Assembly: GCF_014649875.1 (NCBI RefSeq)
Contig: NZ_BMTW01000006.1
Location: forward strand, 62,001-126,000
From: Streptomyces rubiginosohelvolus
GTDB taxonomy: Bacteria > Actinomycetota > Actinomycetes > Streptomycetales > Streptomycetaceae
DNA: 64,000 nt
Reading direction: 5' to 3'
The notes below the pieces were generated by a model. The model worked only from the letters and a program-made list of their open reading frames with translations, ran no database searches and was not told the origin of the DNA. Numbering within the stretch: position 1 is the stretch's first letter; each line of letters opens with the position of its first letter. Below are positions 32,779 to 40,817 of the stretch, one piece after another. The position numbers and the translations under genes were made by a program.

Positions 32779-32847
32779 CGCGCAAGCGTACGAGTTCCCA
32801 CGGCGCCCGTGGCCACCGGCCGGGCGCTCGGCCGGACCGAATCGGGT

Positions 32848-32873
32848 GCGTGGACCGGGGCCCCGGTCCACGC
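32848..32873 (-). terminator. Terminator hairpin of the beta-lactamase gene
   Basis: A perfectly self-complementary 26-base palindrome (GCGTGGACCGGGG and its complement) starts 23 bases beyond the beta-lactamase stop on the minus strand. Confidence 0.7.
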
Positions 32874-32895
32874 GGCGCTGTTCGGTCCCCGCCCG

Positions 32896-33831
32896 CTAGG
32901 ACAGCGAGTCGACGACCACGGAGGCCGCTTCGGCGATCAGCCGGTCGTCCGGCTCCGCGTCCTTCGTACCGCGGTGCGACAGGACGGCGATCACGATGGG
33001 CGCGGAGTCCGGGGGCCACACCACGGCGATGTCGTTGCGGGCCCCGTAGTAGCTGCCGGTCCCGGTCTTGTCGCCGACGACCCAGTTCTTCGGCACACCC
33101 GCCCTGATCACCGCGTCCCCGGTGGTGTTGGTCCGCAGCCACGTCGTCAGCTGCGCCCGCTCCGGTGGGTGCAGGGCCTTGCCCAGGACGAACGCGCGCA
33201 GATCCTCGGCCAGCGCCCGGGGCGTGGAGGTGTCCCGCTTCTCGCCGGGGACCCAGCGGCTCAGGTCCGGCTCCTCCCGGTCCATCCGCGTGACGTCGTC
33301 GCCCAGCTTCTCCAGCGAGGCGTCCAGGCCCTTGGGCCCGCCGACGTGGTCGAAGAGGAGATTGGCCGCGGTGTTGTCGCTGTAGCGCACGGAGGCGTCG
33401 CACAGCTCCTTCATCGTCATGCCGGTGTCGACGTGCTTCTCGGTCACCGGGGAGTTGGCGACCAGGTCCTCGCGGGTGTAGGTCACCCGCTTGTCCATCC
33501 CGTCCAGGGAGTAGGTGCTGAGCACGACCGCGGCCTGGAGCGCCTTGAAGGTCGAGTTGTAGGCGAAGCGCCCCCGGTCGTTGTGGGTCACCTCGCGCCC
33601 GGTGCCGGTGTCGATCGCGTAGACGCCGAGCCGCGCGTCGAACTTCCGCTCCAGCTTCTTGAAGTCGCCGGTGTACGGCTTCGCGGCGGCAGCGGAGGCC
33701 GACGTGCTCGCGGCGGGCTTGGCGGAGGAGGGCGGCGCGGTGGAGTCGCTCTGCCCGCAGGCCGCCAGCGGTACGAGGGACAGCGCGGCGGCCAGACCGG
33801 CGACGGCGGTCCTGACGCGGGGGTGATGCAT
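32896..33831 (-). CDS. blaL: Class A beta-lactamase (BlaL-like), lipoprotein-type signal
   Basis: This 311-residue protein has a signal sequence with a lipobox-like LAAC (Cys 25) and a Ser/Ala-rich linker. The class A core has active-site S93-T-F-K96, SDN at 151-153, the omega-loop E187-P-D-L-S and KTG at 255-257. The usual Asn at the end of ExxxN is Ser here. It hydrolyses penicillins and cephalosporins outside the membrane. AGGAGG lies eight bases before ATG 33831. It is divergent from a LysR/BlaB-like pair, the same layout as the inducible blaL locus of Streptomyces cacaoi. Confidence 0.93.
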   Translation of the reverse strand: MHHPRVRTAVAGLAAALSLVPLAACGQSDSTAPPSSAKPAASTSASAAAAKPYTGDFKKLERKFDARLGVYAIDTGTGREVTHNDRGRFAYNSTFKALQAAVVLSTYSLDGMDKRVTYTREDLVANSPVTEKHVDTGMTMKELCDASVRYSDNTAANLLFDHVGGPKGLDASLEKLGDDVTRMDREEPDLSRWVPGEKRDTSTPRALAEDLRAFVLGKALHPPERAQLTTWLRTNTTGDAVIRAGVPKNWVVGDKTGTGSYYGARNDIAVVWPPDSAPIVIAVLSHRGTKDAEPDDRLIAEAASVVVDSLS

Positions 33832-33959
33832 GGGCGAAACCTCCTGGCGCTCCGGACCGGAGCGCATCGGGGACGGGGCCGCACGACTCCGTCCCGGTAC
33901 GTGATCATGCCTGCCGAAGCCACCTTCGTCCCCTCCGGTCATGCGGTCCAATACGCTCA

Positions 33960-33984
33960 TGCGCGTTTCCATGCCGAAACCGCA
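33960..33984. promoter_or_regulatory. LysR-type operator between beta-lactamase and regulator genes
   Basis: An imperfect palindrome, TGCG-C-GTTTC (33960-33969) and GAAAC-CGCA (33976-33984), lies immediately before the lysR start and about 130 bases from the beta-lactamase start. Position and form fit a LysR-type autoregulatory and activation site. Confidence 0.6.
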
Positions 33985-33996
33985 TAGGCTCGGGGT
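33985..33996 (+). promoter_or_regulatory. -10 element of a leaderless lysR transcript
   Basis: TAGGCT (33985-33990) is followed by six bases and then the GTG start at 33997, with no ribosome-binding site. It abuts the operator palindrome, so regulator binding would cover the promoter. Confidence 0.55.
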
Positions 33997-34899
33997 GTGG
34001 ATCTGGTCGGAGCATGCCGCGCGTTCGTCAGCGTCAGCGAGTACGGCGGCTTCACCGACGGGGCGGCCGCCGCGGGGATGTCCCAGTCGGTGGCGAGCCG
34101 CCGGGTCGCGGCCCTGGAGGAGCACTTCGGCGAGCAACTGTTCGAGCGCACGTCCCGGCGGGCGGTGCTCACCCCCTTCGGGCGCGACATGCTGGCCGCC
34201 GCCAGACAGCTCGTCCAAGCAGCCGACGTGCTGCTGGAGGAGGCCGAAGCCGTCAAGGACAAGCCCTGGCGACTGGCCGTCCCCGCCATCTGCTCCGCGC
34301 CCGCCCTGGCACGCCTGGTCGCCGAGGCGCGGGGGCACGGCGTCCGGCTCGACCTCCGGACCGCCGGACCGGCGCGCCGCAGAGAGCTCATCCAGGCCCA
34401 GCAGGTGCGCGCCGCTCTGCTCGCCGTACCCGCCGAAGGGGCGCCCTGGTCCGTGCCGCTGGGGCTGGCCGGGGCGCGGGACGGCGGGGTGCGGCGGATC
34501 TACGTCGAGACTCTGCGGCTCGGCCGGGGTGCGCCGGGCCCGGCCCGCCGCGTCTGGATCCAGCCGGAGGACGACGTACCCCACATCCGCGACCCCCTGA
34601 CGCGGCTGCGGGACGCGGTGGGCCTGCGGCCCGCGCAGGTTCTCGCCGCACCGGACCTGACGGCCGCCGCGGCCGAAGTCCTCTGCTCCGACGACCTGCT
34701 GCTGTGCTCCCGGGCCCAGGCGGAGGAACTCGCCCTGGCCTGGCATCCCATCGGCGAGATGACGCCGCGCCGGGGCTACGCCCTCACGGTCGTGGCGGAC
34801 GGCAACCCCCTGCCCATGGAAGCGCGGCTGGGCGGGGCCATCGCCCGCTGCCTGGGCGCGGACGACCCGGCCGGCGCCGGGGGAGGGAAGGCGGCATGA
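33997..34899 (+). CDS. blaA: LysR family regulator of beta-lactamase (BlaA-like)
   Basis: This 300-residue LysR-type regulator has an N-terminal winged helix (about 1-62: [52 protein letters not shown]) and a diverged effector domain rich in Arg and Ala. It is divergent from the beta-lactamase gene and coupled to a BlaB-like gene, exactly as the activator gene blaA in S. cacaoi. It probably activates blaL when cells sense a beta-lactam. The GTG start is leaderless. Confidence 0.88.
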   Translation: MDLVGACRAFVSVSEYGGFTDGAAAAGMSQSVASRRVAALEEHFGEQLFERTSRRAVLTPFGRDMLAAARQLVQAADVLLEEAEAVKDKPWRLAVPAICSAPALARLVAEARGHGVRLDLRTAGPARRRELIQAQQVRAALLAVPAEGAPWSVPLGLAGARDGGVRRIYVETLRLGRGAPGPARRVWIQPEDDVPHIRDPLTRLRDAVGLRPAQVLAAPDLTAAAAEVLCSDDLLLCSRAQAEELALAWHPIGEMTPRRGYALTVVADGNPLPMEARLGGAIARCLGADDPAGAGGGKAA

Positions 34900-35798
34900 A
34901 CACCGAGGCCCTGCTGCGGGACGTGCGCGCCCGGCTGTCCGAAGGCGGCCTGCGCGCGTGCCTGCTGGTACGGGACCTGGGCACGGGGGAGGAGCTGGGC
35001 ATCGAGCCGGACACGGACCTGCCGTCGGCCTCCCTGGTCAAGGTTCCCCTCGCGCTCGCCACGCTCGAACGCATCCGGCGCGGCGAGCTGGACGGCGCGG
35101 CCCTGCTGGACGTGGCGCCCGGGCGTGTCACCACGCCGGGCCCGACCGGCCTCAGCCGCTTCCGGCACCCCGCCCGGATCGCGATCGACGACCTGCTCTA
35201 CCTCAGCACCTGTCTGAGCGACGGGACGGCCGCCGACGCGCTGTTCGACCTCACTCCGCCCGCCCGGGTCGCCGACCTCCTCCGGGAGGCCGGCCTGCGC
35301 GGGATCACGGTCCGGCACCGCACGGAGGAGCTGTTCGACACGCCCGTGGAGCGTTTCGACGCCGACCAGGTGCACCTCGCCCACGCGCTGGCCATCGACG
35401 CGGGCACCAGCGGCCGCGGCCACCGGGTGCCCCAACTCGACACGACCCGCGCCAACACCGGCAGCGCCCGCTCCTTCGTCGACCTCCTCCAGGCCGTGTG
35501 GACCCCGTCGAAGATCCATCCGGAAGTGGCCGAACGGCTCCGCGACCTCCTGGCCCACAACGTGCTGCGCCACCGGCTGACCCCGGACTTCAGTTCCGAC
35601 GCGAGCCGCTGGTCCTCCAAGACGGGCACCCTGCTGAACCTGCGGCATGAGATCGGCGTCGTGGAGCACGCCGACGGACAGACCTTCGCCGTGGCCGTCC
35701 TGACCGAGTCGTCGGTCCCGGCAGGCGCACAGCCCGGCGTCGACGGGCTGATGGCCGAAGCCGCCCGGCGCCTGCGCGACCATCTCCGACAGCTGTAG
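34896..35798 (+). CDS. blaB: Beta-lactamase-fold regulatory protein (BlaB-like)
   Basis: This 300-residue serine beta-lactamase-fold protein has S46-L-V-K49, S108-D-G110 and K242-T-G244. It has no signal peptide and no recognisable Glu166 motif. In S. cacaoi the equivalent BlaB is a regulatory protein at the inner membrane face needed for blaL induction, not a secreted enzyme. It is coupled to lysR by ATGA. Weak cytoplasmic hydrolase activity cannot be excluded from sequence. It is probably an inducer-sensing partner of the LysR protein. Confidence 0.85.
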   Translation: MNTEALLRDVRARLSEGGLRACLLVRDLGTGEELGIEPDTDLPSASLVKVPLALATLERIRRGELDGAALLDVAPGRVTTPGPTGLSRFRHPARIAIDDLLYLSTCLSDGTAADALFDLTPPARVADLLREAGLRGITVRHRTEELFDTPVERFDADQVHLAHALAIDAGTSGRGHRVPQLDTTRANTGSARSFVDLLQAVWTPSKIHPEVAERLRDLLAHNVLRHRLTPDFSSDASRWSSKTGTLLNLRHEIGVVEHADGQTFAVAVLTESSVPAGAQPGVDGLMAEAARRLRDHLRQL

Positions 35799-35873
35799 GT
35801 CTCCCTCCGGTCGTATCCGGCCGCCGATCCGCGCCCCCGAGGTGGCCACGGCGTGAAACATCGCCGAACACCT

Positions 35874-35887
35874 GTCAGGTACCTGAC
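35874..35887. promoter_or_regulatory. 14-bp palindrome GTCAGGTACCTGAC upstream of the phosphodiesterase gene
   Basis: A perfect 14-base palindrome, 60 bases before the start of the PI-PLC-like gene and 75 bases after blaB. No terminator is evident after blaB. The site is likely an operator for the downstream gene; its regulator is unknown. Confidence 0.5.
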
Positions 35888-35947
35888 GGAAGGGCCGGTC
35901 GCGCCCCCATACTCGACGCGACCCCGTCCGCCGCTCAGGGAGTCCCC

Positions 35948-36820
35948 ATGGCCCACCTCACCCGCCGCCGCGCGCTCACCGTCGCCCTCGCCACCGCCGC
36001 AGCGGGCGTCGCCGTCCCCACCGCGACGGCCGTCGCCGCACCCGCCCGCCCGCGCGGCCCGCGTCCGTTACGCCACGCCCACGCGCACAACGACTACCTC
36101 CACCCGCGCCCGCTGCACGACGCGCTCGCCCACGGGTTCACCAGCGTCGAGGCGGACATCTTCCTGGTCGACGGCGAACTGCTCGTCGCCCACGAACCCG
36201 CCACCCTCGACCCCACCCGTACCCTCGCCTCGCTCTACCTCGACCCGCTCGCCGCCCTCGTCCGCGCCGGGCACGGCGGCGTCCACCCGCACCACCGGGC
36301 CCCGCTGCAGCTCCTCATCGACATCAAGGCCGACGGCGTCGCCGCCTACCACGAGCTGGACCGGCAGCTGCGCCGCCACCAGAGCATGTTCACCCGCTAC
36401 CAGCACGGCCGCGTCGTCCCGAAAGCCGTCACCGCCGTCATCTCCGGCGACCGCGCCGCCCGGGCCCCGATGGAGGCCCAGCGCACCCGCCTCGCCTTCT
36501 ACGACGGGCGCCTCGACGACCTCGGCACCCCGGCCCCCGCCTCCTTCGCTCCGCTCGTCAGCGCCAACTGGACCCAGAACTTCAGCTGGCTCGGCGTGGG
36601 CCCCTTCCCCCTGGCCGAGCGCGACCGGCTCCGCACCCTCGTCACCACCGCCCACCGTGAAGGCCGCCGCATCCGGTTCTGGGCGACCCCGGACGTGGCG
36701 GGCCCCGAACGCGAGGCCGTCTGGTCCGAACTGCTCGCCGCCGGGGTCGACCACCTCAACACCGACGACCTGGCAGGGCTCGAGAAGTTCCTGCGGGCCC
36801 GCAGTGCGCTGATCTCGTAA
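35948..36820 (+). CDS. Secreted PI-PLC/GDPD-like phosphodiesterase
   Basis: This 290-residue protein has a twin-arginine-like signal (TRRRALTVALATAAAGVAV) and a TIM-barrel phosphodiesterase domain: HAHNDYLHPRPLHDAL with catalytic-type His, SVEADIFLVDGELLVAHEP, LLIDIKADG and a late FWATPD. This matches the glycerophosphodiester/PI-PLC-like superfamily (AIM6-like). It probably cleaves phosphodiesters outside the cell. Leu41 is encoded by TTA (36068-36070), the rare codon read only by the bldA tRNA. Expression should therefore depend on development. GGGAG lies five to nine bases before ATG. Confidence 0.82.
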   Translation: MAHLTRRRALTVALATAAAGVAVPTATAVAAPARPRGPRPLRHAHAHNDYLHPRPLHDALAHGFTSVEADIFLVDGELLVAHEPATLDPTRTLASLYLDPLAALVRAGHGGVHPHHRAPLQLLIDIKADGVAAYHELDRQLRRHQSMFTRYQHGRVVPKAVTAVISGDRAARAPMEAQRTRLAFYDGRLDDLGTPAPASFAPLVSANWTQNFSWLGVGPFPLAERDRLRTLVTTAHREGRRIRFWATPDVAGPEREAVWSELLAAGVDHLNTDDLAGLEKFLRARSALIS

Positions 36821-36937
36821 CGCGCCACCTCCCGGAAGTACCCGTTCGGCGGACACGCCAGTGCGCCGAACGGCCCCTCCGCTGCGCCACACTGGCGGCC
36901 GAAAGCCGCAAATCAGGCGCGGCGGAGGAGGTTGGTC

Positions 36938-37132
36938 ATGGCCGTTTCGATCTCGCTGGTGCTGCTCCTGGTGATCCTCGCGGTGATCTTTCTGCGCAAC
37001 GGCGGACTGAAGGTCTCGCACGCCCTGGTCTGCCTTCTGCTGGGCTTCTTCCTCGCGGGTACGAGCATGGCGCCGACCATCCACGACGGCGTCGGGGCCA
37101 CCGCCGACCTGGTCAGCAGCCTGCACCCCTGA
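36938..37132 (+). CDS. Small membrane protein, unknown function
   Basis: This 64-residue protein has two hydrophobic helices: SISLVLLLVILAVIFL near the N-terminus and HALVCLLLGFFLAGTSMAP in the middle. ATG 36938 is preceded by GGAGGAGG at ideal spacing. It lies 39 bases before the Cys-rich protein gene and may be co-transcribed with it. I do not recognise a named family. Similar small two-helix proteins occur beside plasmid-like transfer genes in streptomycetes, but nothing else here supports that link. Confidence 0.7.
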   Translation: MAVSISLVLLLVILAVIFLRNGGLKVSHALVCLLLGFFLAGTSMAPTIHDGVGATADLVSSLHP

Positions 37133-37159
37133 CCGTCCGCATCCGCCCCGGACATCCCG

Positions 37160-37171
37160 CACAATGGGCAG
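37160..37171 (+). promoter_or_regulatory. Possible -10 of a leaderless Cys-rich protein transcript
   Basis: CACAAT (37160-37165) is followed by six bases and the ATG at 37172, with no ribosome-binding site. The spacing is the same as at 16679 and 33985. The evidence is weaker because the hexamer is a poorer match. Confidence 0.35.
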
Positions 37172-37912
37172 ATGTCTTTTCCGCCCCCCGGCCGGCACTC
37201 GGGCGCCGCCCACCACGAGTACTGCAACACCGCCCTGTGCTGCCGGTGCCAGATGCGGACCTGGACGACCAAGGCGGGCAACGAGCGGCTCTGCGGACCG
37301 TGCGCGGCCTGCTGCCACGAGTGCGGCCGCGCCCCCGCGCCCCATCTGGACGGCCTCGACGGCGGGCTGTGCGCCGAGTGCCGCGGCCTGTGCGGCCGCT
37401 GCCACGCCCCCCGGCGCCCCGACGGCTCCTGCTCCTGCGACCGCTGGCGGGAGAACGCCCGCAGCAACCCCCGCGGCTATGTCCTCCAGGCCCTGCCGCA
37501 CCAACTCCTCCAGGCCCTCGGCGGCAGGGTCCCCAGCACCGTCCACGACCTCATCCACCAGGAGATCGCCGTCCGCAGCGCCGCCCAGCTCCGCGAGCGC
37601 ATCGAACGGCGCTGGAACCTCCGCTGGGCCCACGCTCTGGGCGAGCTGGACGAGGACGGCCGCCGCCGGTGGAGCGCCCAGGACATCACCGAACAGCTCT
37701 TGCGGCCCGGCTCCTGCACCGACCCCCTGTGCGAGGACGGCTACCACCTCACGACCGACGCCCCCTGCGCCCACTGCCGGCAGCCGCTGCACCGCTTCGT
37801 CACCTCGGTCGCCGACCACACGGCGACCACGGAGCACGCCCGCTCCACGGCCGCGGAGATCCGCCGGGCCATGCAGGAGAACCGCTCCCGCCCCAAGCGC
37901 CCGCAGCGCTGA
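37172..37912 (+). CDS. Cysteine-rich zinc-ribbon-like protein, unknown function
   Basis: This 246-residue protein has 19 cysteines, 15 in the first 95 residues, arranged as repeated CxxC-type knuckles: CCRCQM, CGPCAACCHECG, CAECRGLCGRCH and CSCDRW. Two more pairs (CTDPLC, CAHC) lie in the C-terminal third. A helical middle section (about 100-165) contains ALPHQLLQALGGRVPSTVHD. It probably binds several zinc ions and acts as a scaffold or nucleic-acid-binding protein; I cannot name the family. There is no signal peptide. The start is probably leaderless. Confidence 0.75.
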   Translation: MSFPPPGRHSGAAHHEYCNTALCCRCQMRTWTTKAGNERLCGPCAACCHECGRAPAPHLDGLDGGLCAECRGLCGRCHAPRRPDGSCSCDRWRENARSNPRGYVLQALPHQLLQALGGRVPSTVHDLIHQEIAVRSAAQLRERIERRWNLRWAHALGELDEDGRRRWSAQDITEQLLRPGSCTDPLCEDGYHLTTDAPCAHCRQPLHRFVTSVADHTATTEHARSTAAEIRRAMQENRSRPKRPQR

Positions 37913-38047
37913 GGAACCCACCCCGGCCCGGGCATGTTGCGGCAGCGTGTCGGGCCCGCGAAACCCTCCTCGTTTCCATGGACACTTCACGGACCTCCTC
38001 CTAACGTCGGGCGGCGGCGCGACCCCCGTCCGTAACCGAGGAGCCCG

Positions 38048-39637
38048 ATGCCCCCGCCGTACCGCAGAGCGCTCGCCCGTGCCCTGGCCCTGACGCTCGC
38101 CGTCGCCACGCTCACCCTGGCCGGGCCCACGGCCCCGGCCCTGGCCGACGACATCCCCAAGGCCCCCGGCCACCGCCTGGTCAAGGGGTACGAAGGTGCT
38201 CCCGCCACCGCGTCGCCGGTCCCCGGGCAGGCGCCTCCGCAACATCCGTACCTCGCCCCCAACGGCCGCAGCGGCATGCACGCGGACGCGGCGGGCAGCG
38301 GCACCCACCCGTACGCCGGGCCGCTCGGCCGGAGCCCGGAGGTGACCAGCGAGAAGATCGCCCCGGTCGGCGGCGAGTGCGCGACCGCGACCTTCGACGC
38401 GGCCGGCCGGCTGATCACGGTCTGCGGGACGTTCACCGGCTTCCTGCTCAAGCTGCTCGACCCGCGCACGCTCGACACCCTGGCCGAGTACAAGCTGCCG
38501 CAGCGCTCCTCCACCGTCGAGGCGATCACCCGGCTCGACTTCTCGAAGATCTTCAAGGACACCTCGGGCGGCGCCTACTTCTACCTGGACGACCAGGACC
38601 GGGTCGTCCTCGCCGACTCGCGCCAGCATGTCCTGCGCATCGCCCACCGCCAGGACGCGGACGGCCGCTGGGAGTTCGTCGTCGAGGACGACTGGGACCT
38701 CACCGGGCATGTCCCGCACGACTGCGTGTCCTGGACCAACCTCTTCCCCAGTGGCGTCTGCGACCCGGTGACCTCCGTGATGCCCGACTGGCAGGGCCGG
38801 ATCTGGTGGGTCACCCGGCTCGGCCGGGTCGGCACGGTCGACCCGGACACCTCGGCGATCCGGTCCGTCCGGCTCGACGGCGAGGAGATCCAGAACTCGT
38901 TCTCCGTGGACCGGGACGCGGTCTCCATCGTCTCCGACCACGCCCTCTACAGCTTCACGGCCGCAGCGGACGGCACCCCGCGCATCCAGTGGCGGCAGAC
39001 CTACGACCGGGGCACCGGCACCAAACCCGGCTCGGTCAACCAGGGCTCCGGCACCACCCCGGACCTGTTCGGGACCGACGAGCAATACGTCGCGATCACC
39101 GACAACGCGGACGACCGGATGAACGTCCTGGTCTTCCGCCGGGGCACGGACGTCCCCGCCGACCGTCGCCTGGTCTGCTCGGTCCCGGTCTTCGGCCACG
39201 GCCGCTCCACCACCGACAACTCGCTGATCAGCTGGGGCGACAGCCTCGTCGTCGAGAACAACTACGGCTACGAGAACCCCACCTCCCTGCTGCTGGGCCG
39301 CAGCGTCGTCGGCGGCGCCACCCGGATCGACGTACGGCCCGACGGCAGCGGCTGCGACACGGTGTGGGAGAGCGCCGTCCGCTCGCCCTCCACCGTGCCG
39401 AAGCTGTCCACGGCCAACGGGCTCCTCTACTTCTACGAGAAGGAACCCAACGCCCTGGGCATCGACGCCTGGTACCTGACCGCCGTCGACTTCCGTACCG
39501 GCGAGCGCCGCTGGCGCACCCTCACCGGCACCGGGCCCGCCTACGACAACAACTGGGCGCCCATCACCATCGGCCCCGACGGCACCGCGTACGCGGGTGT
39601 CTTCAACGGCATCGTCGCGGTGCGCGACACCGCCTGA
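38048..39637 (+). CDS. Secreted beta-propeller-like protein, unknown function
   Basis: This 529-residue protein has a Sec signal (ALARALALTLAVATLTLAGP, Ala-rich cleavage region near residue 35). The long mature part is rich in repeated beta-strand patterns such as DQDRVVLADSRQHVLRI, DWQGRIWWVTRLGRVGTV and GPDGTAYAGVFNGIVAVRD. These resemble PQQ/WD-like propeller blades. No catalytic motif was found. ATG 38048 has GAGGAG five bases upstream. It converges on DUF779, sharing a terminator hairpin. It may be an extracytoplasmic binding protein. Confidence 0.7.
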   Translation: MPPPYRRALARALALTLAVATLTLAGPTAPALADDIPKAPGHRLVKGYEGAPATASPVPGQAPPQHPYLAPNGRSGMHADAAGSGTHPYAGPLGRSPEVTSEKIAPVGGECATATFDAAGRLITVCGTFTGFLLKLLDPRTLDTLAEYKLPQRSSTVEAITRLDFSKIFKDTSGGAYFYLDDQDRVVLADSRQHVLRIAHRQDADGRWEFVVEDDWDLTGHVPHDCVSWTNLFPSGVCDPVTSVMPDWQGRIWWVTRLGRVGTVDPDTSAIRSVRLDGEEIQNSFSVDRDAVSIVSDHALYSFTAAADGTPRIQWRQTYDRGTGTKPGSVNQGSGTTPDLFGTDEQYVAITDNADDRMNVLVFRRGTDVPADRRLVCSVPVFGHGRSTTDNSLISWGDSLVVENNYGYENPTSLLLGRSVVGGATRIDVRPDGSGCDTVWESAVRSPSTVPKLSTANGLLYFYEKEPNALGIDAWYLTAVDFRTGERRWRTLTGTGPAYDNNWAPITIGPDGTAYAGVFNGIVAVRDTA

Positions 39638-39651
39638 CGGGCAGCACGCCT

Positions 39652-39690
39652 CCTCATCCGTTCCCCTCCACCAGGCGGGAACGGATGAGG
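39652..39690. terminator. Convergent terminator overlapping the DUF779 stop
   Basis: Perfect 14-base arms CCTCATCCGTTCCC and GGGAACGGATGAGG (39652-39665, 39677-39690). The hairpin overlaps the last codons of DUF779 and lies 14 bases after the stop of the secreted protein gene. Confidence 0.75.
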
Positions 39691-40025
39691 AAGCGCACCC
39701 CTTCCGGGGCCTCCAGCGAGAACCCGCTGCCGCGGCCCTCCACCACGTCCACGATCAGGCGGGTGTGCGCCCACACCGCGTACTGGCTCCGCGACATCCA
39801 GAAAGGCACCCTTTCGGCCATGCCTTCGACGGCGAGTTCCGCCAGCAGCACATCGGCGTCCCCGGTACGGAACTCACCCGCCGGGTAGCACATCGGCGCG
39901 CTGCCGTCGCAGCAGCCACCCGACTGATGGAACATCAACGGGCCGTGGTCCGCCCGCAGCCGCCGCAGCAGACCGGCCGCGGCGGGTGTCAGCTCGACGG
40001 CGGGTGATTCCGGGTCACACTCCAT
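39654..40025 (-). CDS. DUF779 family protein
   Basis: This 123-residue protein matches DUF779, with the hallmark MFHQSGGCCDGSAPMCY (three Cys, probable metal site) and GDADVLLAELAVEGM. Further motifs are VPFWMSRSQYAVWAHTRLIV and GSGFSLEAPEGVRFLIRS. Members often sit beside acetaldehyde dehydrogenase genes and are thought to aid aldehyde metabolism. No such gene is next to it here. The ATG is followed by an acidic N-terminus. Its 3' end lies inside the terminator hairpin. Confidence 0.88.
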   Translation of the reverse strand: MECDPESPAVELTPAAAGLLRRLRADHGPLMFHQSGGCCDGSAPMCYPAGEFRTGDADVLLAELAVEGMAERVPFWMSRSQYAVWAHTRLIVDVVEGRGSGFSLEAPEGVRFLIRSRLVEGNG

Positions 40026-40124
40026 GGACCTGCCCCTTTCCGGCCGTGGCAGCGCTGCGACAACCGGACGCAAGTCAACTCGACCGGACGTTGCGACCGG
40101 GTTGCACACCCTAGGCTGGCGCCC

Positions 40125-40502
40125 ATGGAGCAACGGGAAGTCGTGAAGCGCGTGATCGGCATCCTCACAGAGGCGCGCGAAATGCAGCGCCTGCTGGAGG
40201 CGGACCTCGAACGGGAAGATCTGGACGCGGGAGCGGGCGCCGTCACCGCCCTGCTGAACGAGACGATGCCCCACATCGCCATCCCCGACGACTTCTCCGT
40301 CGAGGAGGTGGTCGCCGTCGTCGGGCGCGAGGTCGGCGGTGCGGTCGAACAGCTCGTGAGCGCCTTCACCCTCGCGTTCACGATGCTGGCCCAGGTCCAT
40401 GACTCCGGGCAGACCGACGTGTCGTCGGCCGACGTCCTCCAGGACCTCGCGTTGCGGGTCGAGGGCGGCGGTCCGGACGACGACGACAATCCCCTGCTGT
40501 AG
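40125..40502 (+). CDS. Small acidic helical protein, unknown function
   Basis: This 125-residue protein is mainly helical and acidic, ending in GGPDDDDNPLL. It contains VVKRVIGILTEAREMQRLLE and EEVVAVVGREVGGAVEQLVS. No family is recognised and no signal or membrane segment is present. TAGGCT (40112-40117) followed by seven bases and the ATG suggests a leaderless transcript. The role is unknown. Confidence 0.6.
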   Translation: MEQREVVKRVIGILTEAREMQRLLEADLEREDLDAGAGAVTALLNETMPHIAIPDDFSVEEVVAVVGREVGGAVEQLVSAFTLAFTMLAQVHDSGQTDVSSADVLQDLALRVEGGGPDDDDNPLL

Positions 40503-40578
40503 CCCCCTGCGTTTCACGGCGCGCGTATGCATAGTGGAGGGAGGAAGCGCGTATCTCCCTCGCGGCATGGAGGCAGCT

Positions 40579-40758
40579 GTGGGAAAGAGCACCGACATAG
40601 CCCGCGCCAAGGCGCGGCGGCTCAAAGGCATGATCAAGGAATCGGACGGCATCGCCCTCGAGAACGAGCGGCTGAAGGCCGAGGGCAGGAGGGAACAGGC
40701 TGAGGCCCGCCGCGAGGAGGCCCTGGCACGCGCGTCGCGGGCTGCTTCCGGCCGCTGA
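40579..40758 (+). CDS. Small charged protein, possibly CsbD-like
   Basis: This 59-residue protein consists almost wholly of charged helix: KARRLKGMIKESDGIALENE followed by Ala/Arg/Glu-rich repeats. GTG 40579 is chosen because GGAGG lies five bases upstream; an in-frame ATG at 40567 would overlap that site. Size and charge resemble CsbD-type stress proteins, but the match is weak. It could also be a small coiled-coil or nucleic-acid-associated protein. Confidence 0.5.
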   Translation: MGKSTDIARAKARRLKGMIKESDGIALENERLKAEGRREQAEARREEALARASRAASGR

Positions 40759-40817
40759 GAGTGCGCGAGGCGCCCGTGCCGTCACCGTACGGCCGGGCGA
40801 CTTCGCCATGGCCGAGG

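Noticed and set aside
36938..37912. Integrated plasmid or AICE
   Set aside because: There is no integrase, att-like repeat, tra, rep or tRNA gene nearby; only the protein character hinted at it.
36068..39199. A 1043-codon antisense open frame
   Set aside because: It covers the phosphodiesterase, Cys-rich and secreted protein genes, which have motifs, signal peptides and ribosome-binding sites. The antisense frame has none.
40511..40545. SigB-like promoter before the small charged protein
   Set aside because: GTTT and the GTAT-like element are only about eight bases apart, too close for the sigma-B consensus.
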